Part shown: positions 32,284 to 41,232 of the stretch, in pieces
Layout: each line of letters begins with the position of its first letter
Position numbering within the stretch: position 1 is the stretch's first letter
Source of the DNA: CAVREM01 sp963728825
Lineage (GTDB): Bacteria; Acidobacteriota; Vicinamibacteria; Vicinamibacterales; CAVVIG01
DNA length: 64,000 bases
NCBI GenBank assembly: GCA_963728825.1
Contig: CAVSLA010000005.1
Coordinates: forward strand, 1 to 64,000
Direction of reading: 5' to 3'
Made by a program: the position numbers and the translations under genes
The notes under the pieces: model-generated
What the model was told of the DNA's origin: nothing
Database searches by the model: none
The model's input: the letters and a program-made list of their open reading frames with translations, nothing else

Positions 32284-32756
32284 TCAGGGCTTGGGCTGGT
32301 AGCCGGCGGGCGGCTGCATCCAGGGGTCGACCGGTGCGGCCTGGCCGGGTGCCCCGGGCATCTGGCCAGGTGCACCCGGCATCTGGCCGGGCGGCCCATA
32401 GGCGTTGGCGTAGGGCGCCGGGCGGGCCACCTGGACGAACACCACGCTCGGGTACTCCCAGCAGGTCACCAGGCAGATGCCATACGTGAACAGACCGAAG
32501 ACGAAGGTGGTGGCCGTGAACTCGCGCTTGACCCGGCTAGTCCCCGCCGCCCATCTTCGGTGGCCACCACCACCGTGGTGCTGCCGGGAAACCCGCGCCG
32601 GGTCAGCTGCCCCTGACCCTTGCCCACCATCTGCCCGTCGGCGTAGATGCGTGCCTGCGGGTCGTCGGTGAGGATCTGCGTGGTGCCGCAGCCGCTGGTG
32701 ACGGCCACCAGCAGCAGCAGCCCGCAGATGCTCCGGCGCAGCGTCACCGCCACCAC
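32284..32756 (-). CDS. PEGA-like lipoprotein
   Basis: About 157 residues. GTG 32756 lies one base after the stop of the upstream barrel-like protein, so the two are coupled. A lipoprotein signal (LLLLVAVTSGC) is followed by a short beta domain (LTDDPQARIYADGQMVGKGQ, RRGFPGSTTVVVATEDG) that resembles PEGA repeats. After a frame break near 32540 come a hydrophobic stretch (FVFGLFTYGICLVTCWEY) and a tail with GQMPGAP repeats. The pattern of an ARIYADG turn followed by G.G fits surface-attached PEGA proteins; no activity is implied. Confidence 0.65.
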
Positions 32757-32757
32757 C

Positions 32758-33765
32758 TCAGAAGCCCAGGCCCACCGAGAACTGCGGCCCGTGGGCGTAG
32801 TGCTTGTCGCCCGCGGTGGGTACCGGGGCGCCCGGCTGCACCGTCACCCGAGAGTCGCGCTCGCCGAAGGTGTTGAAGAAGTAGCCGACCTCGCCCCGGA
32901 ACTGCACCGTCGACAGCCGACCGAACAGCACGCCGAACGCGGGCGCCAGCCGGATGCCGTTGGCGCCCGCCCCGCCGAGGTCGAGGATCGAGTAGGACGC
33001 CGACGGTGCCCAGGTAAGGGCGTCAGGTTCCCCCGGCTGAACGGGTAGTAGCCGCCGATGCTGACGGAGAAGCCGTGGCCCGAATCGGCGGTGTGAGAAA
33101 TCCAGGGCCACCTCGCCCAGGAAGCTGCGGGCGTCGTACATCCAGAACACCCCCAGCCCGGGCAGCGCGGCCGTCTCCAGCCCGGAGGGGCGGTTGTTGG
33201 CGATGATGGCCCCCAGCCGCAGCCCGAAGATCTTGGTGGCCGACTCCTTCAACAACGGGTCCGCCTGCTTCTGCGTGACCGATTCGATGTCGGCGGTCTG
33301 GCTGGCCTGCTGGCCCGTGGCCAGGCCCACCGCCAGGCGCTTCAGCGCGGGATCCAAATCGTCGGGGCCGCCGGCGACGGCGATGCTGTCGGCGTGGGTG
33401 AAGTTGCCGCTGCCGACGTCGTAAGCGATCAGGCGCAGCCGCCCGGTGCCCGCCAGCCGGGTCAGGTGGACGACGACCGCCACCGACGCTCCTGCTTCCT
33501 TTCCCTTGGCCACCGCCACCCCGGCCGAAGTCTCCATCGTGCCCGGCTCACCGGCGACGGTGACCACCGTGAAGCGGCCGGTGTCCATCAGATGGTCCTT
33601 CATCAGATCGCGAGCGGCCTCCAGGTAACCCGGATGCACGTTGGTTCCGCTCACGGGCAGCAGCGCCAGCTTCTGCGAAGGTGCTCCCGGTTCGGCGGCC
33701 CGGGCGACCGCGGGGATCGCCAGGGTCAGGACGACGGCCAGGAGCTTCGAGTGGGTGCTTGTCAT
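32758..33765 (-). CDS. CsgG/TolB-N-like domain joined to a C-terminal barrel
   Basis: About 335 residues with a signal peptide (KLLAVVLTLAIPAVARA). The first 150 residues look like a TolB-N/CsgG-type alpha/beta fold: KLALLPVSGTNVHPGYLEAA, FTVVTVAG, GASVAVVVHLTRLAGTGRLR. The C-terminal part looks like a membrane barrel: ALPGLGVFWMYDARSFLGEV, FRGEVGYFFNTFGE, with the final residues FSVGLGF. Two compensating indels near 33095 and 33025 change about 25 residues; the true reading there is probably HTADSGHGFSVSIGGYY. A paralogous architecture occurs at 36215-37687. Confidence 0.6.
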   Translation of the reverse strand: MTSTHSKLLAVVLTLAIPAVARAAEPGAPSQKLALLPVSGTNVHPGYLEAARDLMKDHLMDTGRFTVVTVAGEPGTMETSAGVAVAKGKEAGASVAVVVHLTRLAGTGRLRLIAYDVGSGNFTHADSIAVAGGPDDLDPALKRLAVGLATGQQASQTADIESVTQKQADPLLKESATKIFGLRLGAIIANNRPSGLETAALPGLGVFWMYDARSFLGEVALDFSHRRFGPRLLRQHRRLLPVQPGEPDALTWAPSASYSILDLGGAGANGIRLAPAFGVLFGRLSTVQFRGEVGYFFNTFGERDSRVTVQPGAPVPTAGDKHYAHGPQFSVGLGF

Positions 33766-33980
33766 CGGGTGTCGGGCCTCCAGCGCGAGTCGCGCTCACC
33801 CACCATCGTCAGCAACCCCCATGCCCTGCACCGGAGCCCGGCTAACCCCGCGCCACCATTGCAATCCCGGATCGCCGCACAGCTGCAGTCTGACCGGGCA
33901 CTGACAGGGCTGTCACGTTTTGGACGGGACAGTCCATCGACCCGGGGCTGTCCCGGACTACCTGAGGGCAGATCTCCGGA
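33766..33980. other. Intergenic region with inverted repeat
   Basis: A 215-base gap ahead of the barrel-domain gene and after the sigma operon (all on the minus strand). It holds an inverted repeat with arms CGGGACAG (33925-33932) and CTGTCCCG (33948-33955), next to a related TGTCAC (33911-33916). It could be the sigma operon's terminator or an operator for the downstream gene. There is no T tract. Confidence 0.4.
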
Positions 33981-34610
33981 CTACCGCTTGAACGGGCTCT
34001 GCAGCACGTCCGCCGGTGTCGGATTCTGTTCCTGCGCCTTCTGGGCCTTGATGGCCTCGCGGATGCGGTGGCGGAAGTCGTCTTCGATCCGGGGCAGCAG
34101 CAGCAGCAGCTTGGCCTGCTGCAGCGGGGTCAGCGCCGGCCGCAGCGCCTTGAACCGCTCCTCGTCCAGAGCGTTGCGCTTGACCTGGTTGGCCAGCAGG
34201 CGGTCGATCAGCGCCGCAGCCGGTGGTCGTCGGGCTGGCCGCCTGCGCACCTGGTCTTGCACCTCGTGGGCGATCTCCCCGCGCTCCCGGGCCAGATGGC
34301 CTGAATCTTGCTCGTCGTATTGGGCCAGCAGCGGGAAGACCTTGGCCGCCGTGGCCTGATCCAGCTTCAGCTCCTCGGTCAGCTTCCACATGCGCATGGC
34401 GCGCATCTGGTCGAGGACCTCGTTGCGCAGCTTCTCGCGCGCCTCGCGGCGGGCGGCCCGGGCCGCGGCGCGGTCGGCCTCGCTCAGCGGACGGGCGGCG
34501 GCGGCGGGGCGGGCCGGCCTGGGCGGCTGGGCCGCGGCCGGGCCGGCGAACGCCGCCAGCTGCAACACCGCCAGCAGCAGCGTCGCCCTGGGCAGCCTGG
34601 CAAAGGTCAT
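33981..34610 (-). CDS. Periplasmic Spy/CpxP-like helical protein
   Basis: 209 residues with a signal peptide (LLLAVLQLAAFAGPAAAQ). The mature protein is helical and charged: EKLRNEVLDQMRAMRMWKLT, ELKLDQATAAKVFPLLAQYD, FKALRPALTPLQQAKLLLLL. The repeated LxxxQ pattern around TPLQQAK resembles Spy/CpxP and periplasmic heavy-metal sensor proteins. Two compensating indels (34310 and 34220) alter the middle. The ATG overlaps the stop of the anti-sigma gene (ATGA at 34607-34610), so it belongs to the sigma operon and may act as its periplasmic sensor. Confidence 0.68.
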   Translation of the reverse strand: MTFARLPRATLLLAVLQLAAFAGPAAAQPPRPARPAAAARPLSEADRAAARAARREAREKLRNEVLDQMRAMRMWKLTEELKLDQATAAKVFPLLAQYDEQDSGHLARERGEIAHEVQDQVRRRPARRPPAAALIDRLLANQVKRNALDEERFKALRPALTPLQQAKLLLLLPRIEDDFRHRIREAIKAQKAQEQNPTPADVLQSPFKR

Positions 34611-35446
34611 CGGGCCCCCCGCAGCTCGGCGCGCAGCGCGTGCAGGCCCTTCTCGTCCAGCTGGTCCAGGTCATCGCTGAACGTGGCGGGATTGGGCGCG
34701 GTCGAGGTGGTCCCCAAGCCCGGATCGTCGTCGTCCGGCGACAGCTGGGCGTGCGGGGTCAGCGCCTGGTCGACGGCGCTGCCGAAGGAGTCGCGCACCC
34801 GGGCTAGCGCCCCGGTGTCCAGCTCCTCCACCGACTCGTACACCGACGGGCTCTGGGCGAAGGCGACGTCGTCCTGCCCCAGCAGGCCGGCACTGGTGGC
34901 CTCGGCACCGTTGGCGCTGTTGGCTCTGTTGGCGCTGTTGGCGCTGTTCTCTTCCACCGCGGTCACCGGGCGCTGTCCCAGCGTCTGCAGCGACGGTGGT
35001 CGCGTCATCACCAGGGCCACCGCCGTGGCGCAGGCGGCGCCGGCCATGGCCGCGGGCACCGGCATGCGGATCCAGCGCAGGAAGCGCTGCCAGGCACCGG
35101 CGGTCTGGACCGGCGGTTGCGGCCGGGCCACCACCGGCGTCCGCCGGCTGGCGAACTGGTCACTAAACCGATCTCCCAGCTGGCGCGGCAGCGACGACCA
35201 GAACGCCGACCCGGGATCGCCGTCATCGGACTGCTGTTGCAGATCCCGGCGCAGCAGCGCCGCCAGCCGGGGGACGTCCTTCAGGTCGGCCGAGGCGCGG
35301 AAGCACCCCAGGCAGGAGCCGAGGTGGGTCGCCAGCTGCGAATCGTCCCCGGGACGTTCGCCGGACTCGTGACAGGCGACCAGCCGCTGGATGGCGGCTT
35401 CGCAGTCCAGGGCCGCAGCCGTGGGTGAATCCGGCGGAACCGTCAC
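34607..35446 (-). CDS. Zinc-finger anti-sigma factor
   Basis: 279 residues, intact. The N-terminal zinc-binding anti-sigma motif HLGSCLGC (His-x3-Cys-x2-Cys) follows an upstream Cys/His helix (AIQRLVACHES). One membrane segment (PAAMAGAACATAVALVMT) separates it from a periplasmic domain with a short NSAN-repeat (NSANSANRANSANG) and an acidic, helical C-terminus. It overlaps both neighbours (35443-35446 and 34607-34610), fixing a three-gene operon: sigma factor, this factor, Spy-like protein. It should restrain the sigma factor just upstream. Confidence 0.85.
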   Translation of the reverse strand: MTVPPDSPTAAALDCEAAIQRLVACHESGERPGDDSQLATHLGSCLGCFRASADLKDVPRLAALLRRDLQQQSDDGDPGSAFWSSLPRQLGDRFSDQFASRRTPVVARPQPPVQTAGAWQRFLRWIRMPVPAAMAGAACATAVALVMTRPPSLQTLGQRPVTAVEENSANSANRANSANGAEATSAGLLGQDDVAFAQSPSVYESVEELDTGALARVRDSFGSAVDQALTPHAQLSPDDDDPGLGTTSTAPNPATFSDDLDQLDEKGLHALRAELRGAR

Positions 35447-36034
35447 TGTGCCCCTACCTTACCCGAAGTCGAGCGGCCCAGCAGATCCCGCAGCCGCTTG
35501 ACCGCGTAGTGAAAGTTCACCTTGGCCGCCCCCTCGGTGGTGTCCAGGGCGACGGCGATGTCCTTGAACGACAGCTCGTCGTAGACCCGCAGTTCCAGGG
35601 TCATGCGCTGCTTGGTGGGCAACAGGCCCACCGCCTCGCGCAGGGCCTGCGACATCTCCACCGACTCCAGCTGCATCTGCACATCCGGCGCCGGCCCGTC
35701 CGCGCCCGGGTCGTCGCCCACGGCCGCCGGCCGACTCGTCGACGAAGCGGGCGTGATCACGGATGTGGTTGAGTGAAAGGTTGGCGGCGATGCGGAAAAG
35801 CCAGCTCTTGAAGGTGTTGTCCTCGCGCAGGTCGTCCAGCTTCTCCAGCACCCGGATGAAGCTGCGCTGGGTGAGGTCGGCGGCGGCGTCGTGGTCGTGC
35901 ACGTAGCGGAAGCAGAGGAAATACAGCGGCTTCTGATAGCGTCGCACCAGGGCCTCGAACGCCGGGCGCGATCCGGCGCGGGCCTGGCCTACCAGCGTTT
36001 CGTCGGAAAGGCCCGGCTGATCCCCGTGCGTCAT
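35443..36034 (-). CDS. ECF RNA polymerase sigma factor
   Basis: About 197 residues. Region 2 reads LVGQARAGSRPAFEALVRRY, QKPLYFLCFRYVHDHDAAAD, LTQRSFIRVLEKLDDL and SWLFRIAANLSLNHIRDHAR. After one break near 35737, region 4 reads AVGLLPTKQRMTLELRVYDE and LSFKDIAVALDTTEGAAKVN, ending GRSTSGKVGAQ. ATG 36034 (MTHGDQPG) is preferred; an open frame continues upstream to 36112. It belongs to the same kind of sigma/anti-sigma unit as at 30.5-31.1 kb but is not closely similar to it. Confidence 0.88.
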
Positions 36035-36214
36035 CGACCGCGCTGGCGATTGTGTCACAGCGGGACGTGCGTCGGCGCGATTGGCCGGTAATGGGCGAAC
36101 CAGGGTCAGCATGAGCTGTCTAACAAGACCCTGGGGCGCACCGGGTCGTTAGAGAAGGCAGACCTGGGGCCCCGCAATAGGTCCTGGGCCCGTCAGCCCG
36201 GGTCGTAGGGCCGG

Positions 36215-37687
36215 TCAGCGCAGGCGGTAATTGATGAGCAGGGCGGCCCCGAAGTGCTCGTCCACCGCGCCGCCCACAATCAGCGGGTCGCCCGGCTTCA
36301 CGTGCATGTGATGCGCGTAGTGCCGCAGGTCGGCCACCAGCCGGAGCTCGAAGTCCCGGTCGAGGGCGTAACCGACCAGCGCCCCCACCTCGGCCCCCTT
36401 GGCCCGGATGCGGGGGAAGCGATCCTTGTCGCCCAGCCCGCCCACCGACAGCACGTGCAGGTAGGCGGCGGTCAGGCCCAGGGACAGCGGCCCCAGGGCC
36501 ATGCGCCCCGAGACCGAGGGGCGGAACAGGTTGTAGACCACGTTCGGCGGAATCGGGCCGTCGACGGTCAGGTCGAACGAGTGCTCGCCGTAATCGCCGC
36601 CGAAGGTGACGGCGCTGTTGCCGGACTTCAGCCGGAAGCGCACCCCGGCCCGGTAGGACTTGCCCCGGGTGAGGTTGGTTCCCGAGCCATCTCGCCCGGT
36701 CGTCTTGGCCCCCATCGAGGCCTCCCACATGCCCGCCAGGCCGAAGTTGCGGGCGGCGCTCTTGGTGCGGGCGCCCGGGTACACCTCGGCCTCGGCAAAG
36801 GCGCCCAGCGCCGCCGGCAGGGTGTAGCCAGGCAGACCGGCGACGTTGTCGGTGTAGATGAACGCGCGGGACAGCACCCGCGGCCCCATGCTCATCTCCA
36901 GCAGCGCTTCGGGGACGCGGTCGATGTCGTCGCCGGCGCCCAGCTCGGCGTCGGCGTCGGAAGTCTTCCTGCCGCCGCGCTTCTTGCTCGGCGGTTCCTC
37001 GGCGGCCGCTGTCTCGGCGTCGCTGCCGGTCTTGCTGTCCTCGGCCGCCTCGCCGTCCGCCGCTTCCGGCTTGGGCGTGAGCTTGGGCTTGGGACGTTCC
37101 GACTCGACCATCACCGCCGGTTGCAGGCCCAGGGGGTCGGACGACGTCGCTTCGGCGGCCGGCGCGGAGGCCCGGGCGGACGCCTGCGCCAGCACGTTTC
37201 GCAGGGACTCCGGGGCCTGCCGGCGGACGTTCACCGCCAGTTCCCGGCGGGTGCGCCCGTCGAAGTCCAGCGCCGCCAGCGATGCCCCGGTGGCACCGTC
37301 GCGGGCCACCAGCCGCAGCCGCCAGCTCCCGGTGGTGGCCGAGACCCGCCCGCCGACGATGGCCGTCGCCTTCAGCTTGCGGGCCAGCGCCTGGTGCTGG
37401 GCGCCGGTCACGGGCAGCACGGCGCCCGCCTGTTGCAGCGCCTTGTCCACCTGGGTGAGCGGCAGCAGCCCCAGTTCAGGTGGAAACACCTGAACCAGGA
37501 TCTTCTCCACTTGCTCGGCGGCCGGGCCCTGCAGGGGCAGGAACGCCACCCGGGCGGGACCGGCCTGGGCAGCGGGCGGCTGCACCAGGGCCAGGGCCAG
37601 CGCCAGCAGGCCCGAAAACACGACCTGCCGCCGCAGGGTTACTACTGCACCACGGCTGGTGGGGGCTTGATCCAATCTTTGAGACAC
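36215..37687 (-). CDS. TolB-N-like domain with linker and C-terminal barrel
   Basis: 490 residues, intact. The N-terminal region after a signal peptide (VVFSGLLALALALVQPPAAQA) is alpha/beta: ARVAFLPLQGPAAEQVEKIL, LGLLPLTQVDKALQQAG, ATAIVGGRVSATTGSWRLRL. A charged, low-complexity linker (about residues 180-260) leads to a barrel-like region: FGLAGMWEASMGAKTTG, YRAGVRFRLKSGNSAVTFGG, ALGPLSLGLTAAYLHVLSVG, ending GAALLINYRLR. GTG 37687 lies within the end of the upstream lipoprotein (46-base overlap); GTG 37621 is a second option. Same order of parts as the gene at 32758-33765. Confidence 0.7.
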   Translation of the reverse strand: MSQRLDQAPTSRGAVVTLRRQVVFSGLLALALALVQPPAAQAGPARVAFLPLQGPAAEQVEKILVQVFPPELGLLPLTQVDKALQQAGAVLPVTGAQHQALARKLKATAIVGGRVSATTGSWRLRLVARDGATGASLAALDFDGRTRRELAVNVRRQAPESLRNVLAQASARASAPAAEATSSDPLGLQPAVMVESERPKPKLTPKPEAADGEAAEDSKTGSDAETAAAEEPPSKKRGGRKTSDADAELGAGDDIDRVPEALLEMSMGPRVLSRAFIYTDNVAGLPGYTLPAALGAFAEAEVYPGARTKSAARNFGLAGMWEASMGAKTTGRDGSGTNLTRGKSYRAGVRFRLKSGNSAVTFGGDYGEHSFDLTVDGPIPPNVVYNLFRPSVSGRMALGPLSLGLTAAYLHVLSVGGLGDKDRFPRIRAKGAEVGALVGYALDRDFELRLVADLRHYAHHMHVKPGDPLIVGGAVDEHFGAALLINYRLR

Positions 37688-38663
37688 TGAACCTCCGCGG
37701 CGTTCAGCGGGTTGATCCCGCCAAACGGCATCTGGTTGCCACAGCCGGGGACCGCCCCCGCGAGCTTGTCGAAGAAGTGCCCACCTACAGCGGGCTCCGC
37801 CACGATGAGCGGCTTCGCATTACACGCGCGGGACGGGACGTTCAGGAGGCGCGCCTTGGCCCCGGCGGTGACCAGATCCAGCCCGGCGGCCGGCATGGCG
37901 GCTCCGTGGCAGGTTCCGCACCTGGGGACGAGGATTTTCGAGCTGATCTCCGCGGCAGTGGCACACAGAGGCACACCATTCGGCGGGGGCGTGACCGGTG
38001 CCTGCGGGATGAAGTTGATCCAGTCCTTCATGCACTGGATCTCGTCGGGGGTCAGGGGCGTGCCCATCAGCGGCATGCGATTCCCGCAGCCGGTGACGGC
38101 GCCACCCAGCTTGTCGAACAGGTGGCCGCCCACCGGGTCGGACGTCACCAGGGGCTTGTTCATGCAGCGGGACATCCGGCCCACCAGGCGCATCTTCGCG
38201 CCCGCGGTTGCCAGATCCAGTCCGGCGGCCGGGTTCATGGCCTTGTGGCAGCCGGCGCACTTGGGCATCAGGATCTTCGAGGTGATCTCGGGCGCCGTGG
38301 CACACAGCGGGACCGCAATCATGGCGTCGGGCGCGGCACCGCCGTCCGGGGGCGCCCGGCCTCGGCCTTGACGGCACCGTCCATCTTCACCACGGGGGCG
38401 GGGGTGTTGCCCCCGCTGCCGCCCGCACCGGAACCGCTGCCCCCGGAGCCGGCCACCGGGGTAGGAGCTACGCCGCTGCCGGCAACGGGAGGCGTGGGAG
38501 CCGCTGTGGGACCATCGACGGTGGGCGAGGGGGGCAGATAGCCCACCCGCCCACCGTCAGGGAACCAGGCCTGCTCTTCGAGGTACCCCGGGCAACCGGT
38601 CAACCCAACCGATATCAGTAGGACTGCCCCCCACCCACCACGGTTCGTTCTCATTGCCGGCAT
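37642..38663 (-). CDS. Lipoprotein with tandem CxxCH modules
   Basis: About 340 residues. ATG 38663 follows AGAGGAG and starts a lipoprotein signal (VLLISVGLTGC). After a Ser/Gly/Pro linker (break near 38330) come two tandem copies of a module of about 90 residues: LCATAPEITSKILMPKCAGC (heme-type CAGCH), and LCATAAEISSKILVPRCGTC (CGTCH), each ending in IQCMKDWI or VQCLKDWI. CxxCH suggests covalent heme c in each module, with Met in GNRMP/GNQMP as a possible axial ligand. A duplicated electron-transfer lipoprotein in the outer membrane is likely (inference). Confidence 0.78.
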
Positions 38664-38718
38664 GGGCGCTCCTCTTGAAACAGCCGAGGTTCGCGGTCGG
38701 GTTCAGGGTGGGGTCAGG

Positions 38719-40799
38719 TCAGTCGCAGACGTTCCGGACCAGAATCCTCGGTGAAGGTAGCCCGAGCAGAACTGCGGCGGCGTTCCCACCGTGGGGACAA
38801 TCCGCCGCATGCGGCAGACGAAGTCGTCGCGGGTCACCAGCGGGTCGGACAGGGTCAGCGGCAGGTGGTCCTCGTTGCGGCCGCTCTGCACCAGCGCGCG
38901 GACGCTGGCGGTGCTGAGTCCCCAGCTCCATGGCCGCCGCCGCGCAGCCCGACCTTGGCCTCGTACTGGCCGACCAGGTTGATGAAGTCGTCATATTCGA
39001 CGACGCCGAGGTCTGGATCGGCCGCCGCCGGCCGCCTCCTTGGCCGTCAGGTAGCGGGTGGCGTCCGCCTTCAGGATCTCGGCGCCGTTGGTCGGGTACA
39101 GCGTCGCGGATCTCCGTCAGCTCGCTGCCGTGGAACTCGTTGCGGTGCTCCTCGGCGTATTTGACGATCTCGTCGTACACCCGCGGGTGGTTCATGCCGG
39201 TGACGCCGTGGCAGCCGATGCAGGAGATGCCGTTCTCGACCGCGCCCGGGCGGCGGCGCGGGTCGCTTGCACGATGTCCTTGGGCGCCACGTCCATGCGG
39301 TTGCCGGCGGCGTCGACCAGCAGGTAGGCCTGCAGGCCGTTGGGCAGCGAGTAGATGACCTCGCCCCCGGCGTGCTCGAAGGTGTGCTTGAAGTTCTGGT
39401 CGTCGATGGTCGCCGGGCCCAGGGGGTTCGCCCGCAGGTCCGCCCGGTCCTCGTCGGTGTTGAAGTCGTAGCTGATCCAGAAGAAGCCGCCGTTGGCCCG
39501 GCCGGTGCCGTTCGATCATCCGGTTGTGCGCGGACACGCCCGAGCTGCGGAAGCCGATGCGCACGACGTTCTGGGGCGGGGCTGGCCGGGGTGGTTGATG
39601 TTGTCCGTTGATGTTGATGCCCAGGTCGTCGGCCAGCTCGGTCCAGCGTGTCGGGCAGGTCCAGCAGCTCGTGCGTACAGCGGCGGCTTGGTGGCGGTGG
39701 CCAGGAACCAGTCGCCGCGGACGTAGGGGGCCTCGGTGCCCAGCCGGTCGTACAGCGCCCGGTGGCTCGCCTGGTCCGAGCGCAGGCAGTAGGGGTAGAA
39801 CGCCATCAGCGCGTCCCAGTCGTCCCGGTCCCAGCCCAGCTGCGACAGCCGGAAGCGGAAGATGGTGCGCGCCGGCGTCGGCCGCCTCCAGCTTCACGAT
39901 CTGCGCCCGGCGCGACAGCGAGTTCAGGACCACGCCCAGCACCTGCCTCGGCCGCCTGCATCTCCTCCGGCGCGCGGCGCTCGTCGGCGAAGTGGGCGAA
40001 GCTGATGTAGCGGTGGTCGTTGCCCTGGGCGCCGCACCTTGCGCCTGGTCGGTCACGAGCAGGTCCAGGATCTGCTCGCTGTGGTGCGCGGCGTCTCGGG
40101 GCCGGCCGGTTGCAGGTTGGCGATCCAGGCCCGCAACGATCTGCACCTCCGGGCCAGGTCAGGCGCGGCGCCGTTGTAGGGCATGTCGGCGCGCACCGCC
40201 ACCCGGTTGCACAGGCGCGACTTGTCGGGGTCGCCGGGCACCACGATGTCCGAGGCGATCATGCGGCTGAGATCCATGGCCGAGCCCCAGCCGGCGGGAT
40301 CGCGCTCGCCGTAGGTGTGGCAGCCGCCGCAGCGACTGGACAGGATGGAGTGCACGGCGGCGGGCATCTCGAGCTCCGAGACGCTGACCCTGGGCGGTGG
40401 CAGCGGCTGGCCGATGGGGCCGGGCATCCCGGTGGGCGGCATCCCGGTGGGCGGCATCCCCGTGGGGGGAGTCGTCGGCATCGGCTGCGCGGGCTCGCCC
40501 GTGGGTGGCGGCACCGGCGGCGGTGGCGGAGTGTCGATGACAGATGGCGGATAGGCTCCCGTCGGAGGCGTCGTGGGCGTCGGCGTGGGCGTACCGCCCA
40601 CGTTGGTACCCGGCGCCGGCGGCTGGCCGGTGCTGGGTGCGGGCTCGGCGGCCCCAGGCACCGTAGGCCTGGGCTTCGTCAGCTCGTCGATTTCGCCCTT
40701 GCCACACCCGGCCCAGAACAGTGCCGGTGCGACCAACAACACGAACGCCTCCACACGACGGCCTCTCCGAGGCCGTGAGCAGCTCCTCGGGTACAACAT
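38719..40799 (-). CDS. Lipoprotein with two CxxCH motifs (cytochrome c-like)
   Basis: About 690 residues. ATG 40799 opens a lipoprotein signal (LLVAPALFWAGC) and a Pro/Thr linker with TGMPP repeats. A first heme-type motif sits in VHSILSSRCGGCHTYG, followed by RLCNRVAVRADMPYNGAA. A long central region (VLGVVLNSLSRRAQIVKLEA, FYPYCLRSDQASHRALYDRL, VRIGFRSSGVSAHNRMIE) precedes a second motif in NGISCIGCHGVTGMNHPRV. Further Cys occur at the end (FVCRMRRIVP). There are breaks all along; the stop is at 38719 (ending RNVCD) or 38703. A multiheme surface protein of unknown role. Confidence 0.65.
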
Positions 40800-41232
40800 G
40801 CGAGCCTCTTCTTTTGGCGAGCGTTACCCGTAGTCAGATTGTCGCAGCCCAATGCTGTGGGGCCGATCTGCAACGAGCGGATAAGTAGTGGCTCCACCTG
40901 CACTATGCGATTCCCGCTTTTTCTTTTTTCGAAAAAGGATTGATGAAACTCGAAGTGTCAGCGGCGCGTCTTGTGCGCTGGGCCCCTCGGAGATTCGTGG
41001 GACATTCCGGCTATTTTCGGGTGCTGTTCCGTCACCCGAGGGACTGCCCAATCCCTCTCCAGGGCCCGATGTAAAAAAAATCAGGGCCGCGAAATCGGTT
41101 TTCACCGAGAGAAAACCTGAACGCTGATTTTAGGGGACGGTCACCCTATGTTCGGGAGGGGTGTACACGGGTTGACGGAATACCCGTTCGATCAAGAAAT
41201 CGGGGGGAAACGGCGGGGGCGTCGCGCTTCGC
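40800..41232. other. 433-base intergenic region, AT-richer
   Basis: Clearly lower in G+C than the flanking genes. It contains the palindrome TTTTTCGAAAAA (40925-40936), an A8 run (41073-41080) and a stem at 41097-41117. It must hold the promoter of the cytochrome-like lipoprotein (start 40799) and the end of the sdh transcript. I see no coding signal; a 79-codon frame at 40888-41127 has no ribosome-binding site or codon bias. Confidence 0.5.
41073..41117 (-). terminator. Possible terminator of the sdh operon
   Basis: On the minus strand, a stem of GGTTTTC and GAAAACC with a seven-base loop (41097-41117) is followed 16 bases later by T8 (41080-41073). The gap between stem and T tract is longer than usual, so this is tentative. 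It lies about 115 bases past sdhB. Confidence 0.3.

Noticed and set aside
40888..41127. 79-codon plus-strand open frame
   Set aside because: No ribosome-binding site, no codon bias and unusual composition; the region fits a regulatory gap better.
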